Shown: in pieces, positions 1 to 5,160 of the stretch
How positions within the stretch are numbered: the stretch's first letter is position 1
Layout of the letters: every line of letters begins with the position of its first letter
From: Actinomycetota bacterium
GTDB taxonomy: Bacteria > Actinomycetota > Actinomycetes > Nanopelagicales > Nanopelagicaceae
Direction: 5' to 3'
DNA: 5,160 nucleotides
NCBI GenBank assembly: GCA_010032125.1
Contig: RHAU01000040.1
Coordinates: 1 to 5,160, forward strand
The notes under the pieces: generated by a model
Told to the model about the DNA's origin: nothing
The model's input: the letters and a program-made list of their open reading frames with translations, nothing else
The model's database searches: none
Program-made: the position numbers and the translations under genes

Positions 1-1332
1 TTGCAGAAATTTCTTGATCACGGTGGAGGCGATATATCTGCGACGCTGAGAGATGAAATGTCGAAAGCTGCCGAAGCAGAGGATTTTGAACGCGCGGGCA
101 AAATACGAGATCAACTCGCAGCACTTGATCGAGCAATGGAATCGCATGAAGCATCAATCTCGGAAACAATCTCAGGCGACTTCGTCGCAATTCATGATGA
201 CATTACGCACTCTGGCCTTTCTGTTTTCCGAATTCGGGCTGGGCGAGTTGTTGGTTCCCGCTCTTGGATTATGGATAGAACGCATACCGTGGATGACTCT
301 CAACTTATCTCAGCAGCCCTAGAGCAGATTTATCGCGAATTTGAAATTCCAAGTGAAATATATGTCAATGGAGAAGGAGAGATTGAAGCCTTCGGCGAAT
401 ATCTCTCTTCTCGTGCCGGAAAGAAAGTAGTTATCCGCATCCCTGAACGCGGAGAAAAGTCGGAAATCTTGGATACGGTCAAACGAAATGCTCATCAGGC
501 ATTGATCCAATTCTTGAGCAAGCGAGCAAATGATGCAGGTGTAAGTGGACGGGCCTTAGAAGAGTTGGCCCAACAATTAGATTTAGACGAGCTACCTCTT
601 CGCATTGAATGTTTTGATATTAGCAATATCCAAGGAACGTCAGTAGTTGCATCAATGGTGGTCTTTGAAGATGGTCAGCCGAAGAAGAGTGATTACCGTC
701 GTTTCGCTATCGATGATAATGAAAAGTTTGATGATACTCGAGCGATGCATCACGTCATCACTCGCAGATTTAAGAGATATCTCGCCGAGAAAGATATAGA
801 TGTGAAGGAAATTGAAGCCCAGGGAGGAACCAAACCAAAATTTGCTTATCCACCGCAGTTATTGATTGTTGATGGCGGTAGAGGTCAAGTCAACGCCGCT
901 GCCCGAGCGCTAGCAGAGTTAGGAATTACGAATATCCCTTTAGTAGGTCTCGCCAAACGTCTAGAAGAGATTTGGTTTCCACATCGTTCTTATCCCGTGA
1001 TTCTTCCGCGGCATGGCGAGGCGTTATATCTGGTGCAACGAGTCCGAGATGAAGCCCACAGATTTGCGGTGACTTTTCACCGATCTAAACGCTCGCATTT
1101 GATGCTCGAATCACTCCTTGATGAAATCCCTTCTTTGGGAGAAGTTCGCATCAAAGCTTTGATTGACTATTTTGGTTCCGTTGCTGCCTTACGCAAAGCA
1201 TCGGTCGATGAGATTGGTTCGGTACCCGGAATAGGCGAGAAAACAGCGAGAATTATTAAATCTTTTCTCGAGGAGAGCAGCGCTTCTTCCTTTATAGATA
1301 CCCAGACCGGGGAGATCATCGAACGTCCTTGA
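1..1332 (+). CDS. uvrC: Excinuclease ABC subunit C, 5'-truncated by window edge
   Basis: UvrC is the nuclease of UvrABC nucleotide excision repair; it cuts damaged DNA on both sides of the lesion. The reading frame is open from base 1, and the first visible residues already lie just before the UVR (UvrB-binding) motif at residues 16-48, with its DFERAGKIRDQ core. The TTG at base 1 is therefore an internal codon, and about 200 residues carrying the GIY-YIG nuclease lie outside the window. The RNase H-like second nuclease follows. Its likely acidic and histidine residues are D206 in IECFDISN, D244/D245 in KFDDTRAMHH, D291 in LLIVDGGRGQ and H353 in RDEAHRFA. Tandem helix-hairpin-helix motifs sit at about 375-423 (IPSLGEVR, VPGIGEKTAR). 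A short tail (DTQTGEIIE) ends the protein. All expected active-site residues in the visible part are present. It is probably co-transcribed with rapZ 21 bases downstream. Confidence 0.97.
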   Translation: MQKFLDHGGGDISATLRDEMSKAAEAEDFERAGKIRDQLAALDRAMESHEASISETISGDFVAIHDDITHSGLSVFRIRAGRVVGSRSWIMDRTHTVDDSQLISAALEQIYREFEIPSEIYVNGEGEIEAFGEYLSSRAGKKVVIRIPERGEKSEILDTVKRNAHQALIQFLSKRANDAGVSGRALEELAQQLDLDELPLRIECFDISNIQGTSVVASMVVFEDGQPKKSDYRRFAIDDNEKFDDTRAMHHVITRRFKRYLAEKDIDVKEIEAQGGTKPKFAYPPQLLIVDGGRGQVNAAARALAELGITNIPLVGLAKRLEEIWFPHRSYPVILPRHGEALYLVQRVRDEAHRFAVTFHRSKRSHLMLESLLDEIPSLGEVRIKALIDYFGSVAALRKASVDEIGSVPGIGEKTARIIKSFLEESSASSFIDTQTGEIIERP

Positions 1333-1353
1333 CAGGGCCGAGATGATGGCGCA

Positions 1354-2244
1354 GTGATGAGTAAGGATTCTTCGAGACGAGAACTAGTCGTCATCACCGG
1401 AATGAGCGGAGCCGGGCGTTCGACCGTTGCCCATTCCATGGAGGATGCCGGCTGGTATGTGATCGATAACTTGCCGCCGTCGCTGCTTTTATCTGTCTTT
1501 GATATGACTGAGCGCACCTCGGATTCCGTCGCAGTTGTTATCGATGTACGAGGTCGCCAATTTTTTGATGACCTGAATCGTTCGCTTGCCGAATTAGCCG
1601 AGCGCGGCATTGCTCGAAAAATAATCTTCGTTGATGCTGCAGACGATGTATTGGTTCGGAGATTTGAATCTTCGCGTAGACCTCATCCGCTCCAAGGTGG
1701 TGATCGCATCGTCGATGGAATCGAGCGGGAGCGAGTGAAATTGCGTGAAATGCGTTCGGGTGCAGACCTTGTTGTCGATACTTCGCAACTCAATATCCAT
1801 CAACTTGAGAAGAAAATCTCAGAGTTGTTCCACGGTGACTCTCTTGCCGCGCTTCGAGTAAATGTTCTCTCCTTTGGTTATAAATTTGGAATTCCAGTTG
1901 ATGCAGACTTAGTTATGGATTGTCGATTCATTCCCAATCCACACTGGAATCCAGAATTACGACCCATGAGCGGACTTGATGCAGAAGTTCGAGACGCAGT
2001 ACTCAATGCAAAGAACGTTCCGGACTTTTTGGAGAAATATGTTGCGCTTTTTAAAAGTATTGCTCATGGATATTTGGGGGAAGGAAAGAAATATCTAACC
2101 CTTGCAATCGGATGTACCGGTGGGAAACATAGAAGTGTCGCCGTGAGCGAAGAACTTGCGCGTCGACTCAACGGCATGGATGTGGGTGAAAATCAGAAGG
2201 TACAAGCCCATGCGATTCATCGAGATTTAGGTCGCGAACGTTGA
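1354..2244 (+). CDS. rapZ: RapZ/YvcJ-family P-loop nucleotide- and metabolite-binding protein
   Basis: The protein has 296 residues, a normal length for the family. The N-terminal P-loop domain has a Walker A motif GMSGAGRST at 16-24, with Arg where Lys is usual; Arg here also occurs in actinobacterial relatives. A Walker B-like VVIDVRG lies at 61-67. The C-terminal domain carries FGYKFGIPVDADLVMD (174-189), RFIPNPHW and the signature GCTGGKHRSV (253-262). In E. coli, RapZ binds glucosamine-6-phosphate and directs RNase E to the sRNA GlmZ. Actinobacteria are not known to share that sRNA circuit, so the exact role here is open. Two starts are possible: GTG at 1354 or the adjacent ATG at 1357. 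No strong Shine-Dalgarno sequence is seen; a GAG at 1340-1342 fits the GTG slightly better. The stop codon overlaps the yvcK start, implying translational coupling. Confidence 0.95.
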   Translation: MMSKDSSRRELVVITGMSGAGRSTVAHSMEDAGWYVIDNLPPSLLLSVFDMTERTSDSVAVVIDVRGRQFFDDLNRSLAELAERGIARKIIFVDAADDVLVRRFESSRRPHPLQGGDRIVDGIERERVKLREMRSGADLVVDTSQLNIHQLEKKISELFHGDSLAALRVNVLSFGYKFGIPVDADLVMDCRFIPNPHWNPELRPMSGLDAEVRDAVLNAKNVPDFLEKYVALFKSIAHGYLGEGKKYLTLAIGCTGGKHRSVAVSEELARRLNGMDVGENQKVQAHAIHRDLGRER

Positions 2245-3200
2245 GCAGCCCACGCGTAGTTTCATTAGGTGGCGGTCATGGTCTTGCCGCGATGTTGAGT
2301 TCGCTTCGAACATTGACTCCCAATCTCACCGCGATTGTCACCGTTGCAGATAATGGTGGTTCCAGTGGCAGGTTGCGCGAAGAGTTTCACTCACTTCCAC
2401 CCGGAGATCTGCGAATGGCGCTTGCTGCGCTCTGTGGCGATGATGAATGGGGAAGAAGTTGGGCGGAGATCATGCAGTATCGGTTTACTTCGACCGGCGT
2501 TCTTGATGGACATGCGATTGGCAATTTACTTCTTACTGCACTGTGGGATAGAGATGGCGATCCCGTTAAAGGTCTTGATCGCGTCGGTTCTTTATTGAAA
2601 GTGGTGGGAAGAGTTCTTCCGATGGCGCTTGAACCACTAGATATCGAAGCAACCTTTCGAACGTGGCAAGGAAATATTGTGATTCGTGGCCAGAAGGAAG
2701 TTGCGGAAGGTAAAGGAAATCTGGAAGACCTTCGACTCATTCCAGAAAACCCAACTCCAACCTATGAAGGATTGAAGGCTATTTCAGATGCCGATTGGAT
2801 CACGCTTGGCCCGGGTTCATGGTTTTCAAGCGTTCTTCCTCACTTGTTGGTTCCAGAGCAACGAGACGCAATCTGCCAATCGCGAGCTCGACGAATGATT
2901 GTTCTTAATCTCGATGCAAACCCATCCATGTCAGGCGATGAATTAGCCGGTAGTTCTCCATCGGAACACCTTTCACTAATGGCTAAATACGCCCCGCAAT
3001 TGCGATGCGATGTCGCTTTAGCAGATGCATCCATTGCTGCGCAACCATCAGAGCGAGAATCACTAGAAAAATTGGTCACATCCCTTGGTGGCCAACTTAT
3101 CGTTGCAGATCTTGCATCGCATCCGGGCAGCAACCATCACGATCCAAAGAAATTAACGTCGACTTTCAGCCACATTTTTGCAGGGGAGATGCTTAGATAA
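2241..3200 (+). CDS. yvcK: YvcK/CuvA-type CofD-like protein (putative gluconeogenesis factor)
   Basis: The protein has 319 residues, full length for the family. Signature stretches are GGGHGL at 10-15, the DNGGSSGRLR loop at 37-46, GDLRMAL at 55-61, GHAIGN at 90-95 and GPGSWFSS at 190-197. These form the Rossmann-like nucleotide-sugar-binding core shared with CofD. In Bacillus YvcK is needed for growth on gluconeogenic carbon sources and for normal shape. The mycobacterial relative CuvA is linked to cell-wall synthesis, and UDP-sugar binding has been reported for the family. Catalysis like that of CofD should not be assumed. The TTG start at 2241 sits in a four-base TTGA overlap with the rapZ stop and puts GGGHGL at the usual distance from the N-terminus. 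A weak AGG lies at 2229-2231. The nearby ATG at 2278 is out of frame. whiA starts five bases after the stop. Confidence 0.95.
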   Translation: MSSPRVVSLGGGHGLAAMLSSLRTLTPNLTAIVTVADNGGSSGRLREEFHSLPPGDLRMALAALCGDDEWGRSWAEIMQYRFTSTGVLDGHAIGNLLLTALWDRDGDPVKGLDRVGSLLKVVGRVLPMALEPLDIEATFRTWQGNIVIRGQKEVAEGKGNLEDLRLIPENPTPTYEGLKAISDADWITLGPGSWFSSVLPHLLVPEQRDAICQSRARRMIVLNLDANPSMSGDELAGSSPSEHLSLMAKYAPQLRCDVALADASIAAQPSERESLEKLVTSLGGQLIVADLASHPGSNHHDPKKLTSTFSHIFAGEMLR

Positions 3201-3205
3201 CGCTC

Positions 3206-3673
3206 ATGGCAATGACAGCATCTGTTAAAGATGAGTTAAGTCGACTCTCGGTAACTAAGCCATGCTGTCGCAAGGCGGAAGTTTCTGCGATTCTGCGTTT
3301 TGCCGGAGGATTACATCTTTCAGCCGGAAAAGTGATGGTTGAAATTGAATTAGATACTGCCCAAGCAGCGCGTCGTGTACGTAAAGATATTGCTGATATT
3401 TATGGACATGATTCAGATCTTGCAGTTATCAGCGCAGGTGGACTTCGTAAAGGAAGTCGTTACCTGGTAAGAGTTATTAACGAGGCGGGCCAACTTCGCA
3501 TTACACATGGCCAAGCCAGTCTTGAGGAATTGGGATCGCTCTCCAATCCTCCGATGACCAAAGATGCAATCGCAGGCAGGATTCGTCGGTTACTCGCGAT
3601 GGCAGATAAGCGTGCGCATGATCTTGGAATCCCAGATACTGAGGCAGGACTCTCGCCTGACTTGCTCAATTAA
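3206..3673 (+). CDS. whiA: WhiA-family DNA-binding regulator with large internal deletion
   Basis: WhiA proteins join a degenerate LAGLIDADG homing-endonuclease fold to a C-terminal sigma-R4-like helix-turn-helix. They control sporulation septation in Streptomyces and affect division in Bacillus. Here residues 1-90 match the family N-terminus, including TKPCCRKAEVSAILRFAGG (first LAGLIDADG-like helix), AELD-like IELDTAQAARR and GGLRKGSRYLVRV. Residues about 94-146 match the extreme C-terminus (QASLEELG, NPPMTKDAIAGRIRRLLA, MADKRAHDLGIPDTE). Between them roughly 170 residues are missing, including the second LAGLIDADG-like half and the linker into the HTH. The join lies near base 3476, with no frameshift. 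Length is 155 residues against a usual 300-330. MAMTASVKDE agrees with the usual start; a second ATG lies at 3212. Both flanks are conserved, so identity is firm but function is uncertain: it could be a minimal regulator, a dying gene or an assembly deletion. Confidence 0.88.
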   Translation: MAMTASVKDELSRLSVTKPCCRKAEVSAILRFAGGLHLSAGKVMVEIELDTAQAARRVRKDIADIYGHDSDLAVISAGGLRKGSRYLVRVINEAGQLRITHGQASLEELGSLSNPPMTKDAIAGRIRRLLAMADKRAHDLGIPDTEAGLSPDLLN

Positions 3674-3690
3674 GTATTCGGCAACGTCGC

Positions 3691-3699
3691 TGATAGAAT
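3691..3699 (+). promoter_or_regulatory. Candidate extended -10 promoter for gap-pgk
   Basis: TGATAGAAT matches the extended -10 pattern TGnTATAAT at all but one fixed position. It lies in the only sizeable intergenic stretch of the window, 18 bases after the whiA stop. No convincing -35 hexamer is seen 16-18 bases upstream, which is common for extended -10 promoters. Transcription would start around 3705-3707, giving a leader of about 60-70 bases before gap. Inferred from sequence only. Confidence 0.5.
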
Positions 3700-3709
3700 T
3701 CCGCTAAGT

Positions 3710-3723
3710 CCACAGGGTTGTGG
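3710..3723 (+). other. Short hairpin near the predicted 5' end of the gap transcript
   Basis: CCACA (3710-3714) pairs perfectly with TGTGG (3719-3723) around a GGGT loop, a five-base-pair stem. It would sit a few bases after the predicted transcription start. It is followed by an A-rich stretch and not by a run of T, so it does not look like a rho-independent terminator for whiA. It may protect the 5' end of the mRNA or be chance. Confidence 0.3.
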
Positions 3724-3738
3724 CGAAATTACAAAATA

Positions 3739-3756
3739 TTTGGCGCCTTTGGCGTC
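3739..3756 (+). repeat. Tandem 9-base repeat that also folds as a hairpin upstream of gap
   Basis: TTTGGCGCC (3739-3747) is followed directly by TTTGGCGTC (3748-3756), identical at eight of nine positions. In RNA, GGCGCC (3742-3747) can pair with GGCGUC (3751-3756) in six pairs, one of them G-U, around a UUU loop. The stem ends four bases before the GGAG ribosome-binding site at 3761-3764. It could therefore influence ribosome access, or the DNA repeat could be an operator half-site pair. No T-run follows, so it is not a terminator. Confidence 0.4.
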
Positions 3757-3760
3757 TGAT

Positions 3761-3764
3761 GGAG
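3761..3764 (+). promoter_or_regulatory. Ribosome-binding site of gap, deciding the start
   Basis: GGAG ends only one base before the GTG at 3766, too close to serve it. It lies ten bases before the in-frame GTG at 3775, a workable spacing. It therefore favours the downstream GTG as the gap start. Confidence 0.55.
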
Positions 3765-3774
3765 CGTGGTTACG

Positions 3775-4776
3775 GTGGTCAAAGTTGGTATCAATGGTTT
3801 CGGTCGAATCGGTCGTAACTTCTTTCGAGCAGCACTTGCTTCACAAGCCGATGTAGAAATCGTTGCCGTTAATGACCTTACCGATATTGCAACTCTTGCC
3901 CACCTACTCAAATATGACTCAATCTTGGGTCGACTTGATCAGCCAGTGACTCATGATGATAAATCAATCTCTGTCGGCGGGAAGAAATTCACAGTTTTTG
4001 CTGAAAAGGATCCAGCTGCACTCGCATGGGGTTCTGTCGGCGCAGATATTGTTATCGAATCTACTGGTCGATTTACTAAGGCATCTGACGCTGGGAAGCA
4101 TCTTGTTGGCGGAGCGAAGAAAGTTGTCATTTCTGCACCCGCTACTGATGAAGATGTAACTCTGGTCCTAGGAGTCAACGACAAGGCTTACGACGCCTCA
4201 AAGCACACGATTATTTCCAATGCTTCCTGCACCACAAATTGCTTAGCTCCCATGGCAAAGGTTCTCCACGAAAATTTTGGAATCGTTCGCGGCTTTATGA
4301 CGACGGTTCACGCGTACACCAACGATCAAGTAATCCTTGATTTCCCCCATAAGGATCTACGACGTGCGCGCGCTGCTGCAACAAATATCATCCCTACTTC
4401 TACAGGCGCAGCAAAAGCAATCGGTCTGGTTCTTCCAGAATTGAAAGGCAAGCTCGATGGTTACGCTCTTCGAGTGCCAGTCCCAACAGGTTCCATCACC
4501 GATCTCACGGTCGAAGTATCAAAGGAAACTAGCGCTGCAGAAGTGAACGCTGCGATGAAGGCGGCCGCTGAAGGCGCCCTCAAGGGAATTCTCAAGTACA
4601 CCGAGGATCCGATTGTCTCCACAGATATTGTTACGGATGCTCATTCATGTATTTTTGATGGCGGCATCACCAAAGTAATTGGCAACCAAGTAAAAGTTGC
4701 TGGTTGGTATGACAACGAGTGGGGTTATTCCAACCGACTCGTTGACCTCATGACCTTCATTGGGAAGAGCCTTTGA
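3775..4776 (+). CDS. gap: Type I glyceraldehyde-3-phosphate dehydrogenase
   Basis: GAPDH oxidises and phosphorylates glyceraldehyde-3-phosphate to 1,3-bisphosphoglycerate with NAD in the cytoplasmic lower glycolytic pathway, and works in reverse in gluconeogenesis. From the GTG at 3775 the protein has 333 residues, the normal length. The Rossmann motif GINGFGRIGR begins at residue 5. VAVNDLTD follows, with the Asp that usually goes with NAD preference. The active-site segment is SNASCTTNCLAP with catalytic Cys152, and the partner His179 lies in TTVHAYTNDQ. DLRRARAAATNIIP and WYDNEWGYSNR are further family signatures. An alternative GTG at 3766 would add three residues but has almost no spacing to the GGAG ribosome-binding site. 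It overlaps pgk by four bases, so Gap and Pgk are probably made from one message. The gene has its own leader separating it from the uvrC-whiA group. Confidence 0.97.
   Translation: MVKVGINGFGRIGRNFFRAALASQADVEIVAVNDLTDIATLAHLLKYDSILGRLDQPVTHDDKSISVGGKKFTVFAEKDPAALAWGSVGADIVIESTGRFTKASDAGKHLVGGAKKVVISAPATDEDVTLVLGVNDKAYDASKHTIISNASCTTNCLAPMAKVLHENFGIVRGFMTTVHAYTNDQVILDFPHKDLRRARAAATNIIPTSTGAAKAIGLVLPELKGKLDGYALRVPVPTGSITDLTVEVSKETSAAEVNAAMKAAAEGALKGILKYTEDPIVSTDIVTDAHSCIFDGGITKVIGNQVKVAGWYDNEWGYSNRLVDLMTFIGKSL
4762..4767 (+). promoter_or_regulatory. Ribosome-binding site of pgk inside the gap 3' end
   Basis: GGGAAG, followed by AG, is a purine-rich Shine-Dalgarno-like stretch within the last codons of gap. 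It ends five bases before the TTG at 4773 and supports that TTG as the pgk start. Confidence 0.45.
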
Positions 4777-5160
4777 TTCAATCTCTTAGCTCTCTTGATC
4801 TTCGCGGCAAGAGAGTTTTTCTTCGCTGTGATCTCAACGTTCCGCTAAAGGATGATGGAACGGGTAAACGCATCATTACCGATGATGGACGAGTCCGAGC
4901 TTCACTTCCCACAATCAACGAAATTCTCTCCCAAGGCGCCACACTGATTATCTGTGCCCACCTTGGTCGACCCAAAGGTGAACGTAAACCAGAGTTATCA
5001 CTTGCCCCTGTTGCACAGCGACTGAGTGAATTACTCGGAAGAGATGTTCGCTTTGCCCATGACGTTATAGGCGAATCTGCAAAGGCTGAATTGGCATCAT
5101 TGAAGGAAGGCGATGTTCTACTTCTTGAGAATATTCGGTACGAAGCAGATGAAACGAGTA
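4773..5160 (+). CDS. pgk: Phosphoglycerate kinase, 3'-truncated by window edge
   Basis: Pgk transfers phosphate from 1,3-bisphosphoglycerate to ADP, the step directly after GAPDH. The visible 129 codons are open to the window end and cover about a third of a usual protein of roughly 390-400 residues. They carry the N-terminal substrate-binding signatures: LDLRGKRVFLRCDLNVPL at 8-25 with D20 and N22, DDGRVRASLPT at 37-47 with R40, AHLGRPKG at 62-69 with H63 and R66, and LLLENIRY at 116-123 with R122. The TTG start at 4773 lies in a TTGA overlap with the gap stop and places the LRGKRV motif at the usual distance from the N-terminus. No ATG or GTG start exists in frame nearby. A short polar insertion (DDGTGKR) after NVPLK is slightly longer than in many relatives. 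In other actinobacteria tpiA often follows, but that lies beyond the window. Confidence 0.96.
   Translation, partial: MIQSLSSLDLRGKRVFLRCDLNVPLKDDGTGKRIITDDGRVRASLPTINEILSQGATLIICAHLGRPKGERKPELSLAPVAQRLSELLGRDVRFAHDVIGESAKAELASLKEGDVLLLENIRYEADETS

Noticed and set aside
1..3. TTG at the first base as a true start of uvrC
   Set aside because: The encoded protein would lack the whole GIY-YIG domain, and the frame is open to the window edge, so the gene simply begins upstream.
1369..1425. Walker A Lys replaced by Arg in RapZ (GMSGAGRST)
   Set aside because: Arg at this position is also found in actinobacterial relatives, so it is not a sign of an inactive protein.
1167..1610. A 147-codon open frame on the minus strand across the uvrC/rapZ junction
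   Set aside because: It lies opposite two well-supported genes, has no recognisable domain and has a serine/threonine/arginine-rich make-up typical of a shadow frame.
2135..2139. GTGTC, the reverse complement of the GACAC core reported for Streptomyces WhiA binding
   Set aside because: A single five-base match inside the rapZ coding region is expected by chance, and whether this shortened WhiA binds that motif is unknown.
2387..2740. A 117-codon open frame on the minus strand within yvcK
   Set aside because: It is fully inside yvcK, rich in Ser, Arg and Pro with no motif, so it is most likely the antisense shadow of a conserved coding region.
3710..3723. Possible rho-independent terminator after whiA
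   Set aside because: The stem is only five base pairs and no T-run follows, so a terminator is not supported.

Overview
The window comes from the chromosome of an actinobacterium. Its gene order, uvrC - rapZ - yvcK - whiA - gap - pgk, all on the + strand, is the conserved actinobacterial arrangement. The surviving parts of WhiA, the Arg-type P-loop of RapZ and the GAPDH also look actinobacterial. Base and codon use is clearly less GC-rich than in Streptomyces or Mycobacterium (many GAA, GAT, ATT and AAA codons), and intergenic space is nearly absent. This would suit a small-genome freshwater actinobacterium such as the acI/Nanopelagicales group, but that placement is an inference from style, not a proven assignment.

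Layout: 1-1332 is the 3' two thirds or so of uvrC; its GIY-YIG half lies before the window. After a 21-base gap comes rapZ (1354-2244). yvcK (2241-3200) overlaps rapZ by four bases (TTGA). whiA (3206-3673) follows five bases later. The first four genes look like one transcription unit. A leader of about 92-101 bases (3674-3774) precedes gap; it holds a good extended -10 promoter candidate and two small hairpins. gap ends at 4776 and pgk begins at 4773, again with a TTGA overlap; pgk runs off the right edge.

Function: UvrC is the nucleotide-excision-repair nuclease. RapZ and YvcK are small-metabolite-responsive proteins linked in other bacteria to amino-sugar and cell-envelope control, and WhiA is a DNA-binding developmental or cell-division regulator. 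Gap and Pgk catalyse two consecutive steps of lower glycolysis.

The one striking anomaly is WhiA. It encodes 155 residues where family members usually have about 300-330. The N-terminal part and the C-terminal helix-turn-helix part are both well conserved and in frame, but roughly 170 residues between them, including the second half of the LAGLIDADG-like fold, are absent. This is either a genuine minimal WhiA or a deletion in this strain or assembly. The rest of the window is ordinary core-genome content; no mobile element, CRISPR array, tRNA or rRNA was seen.
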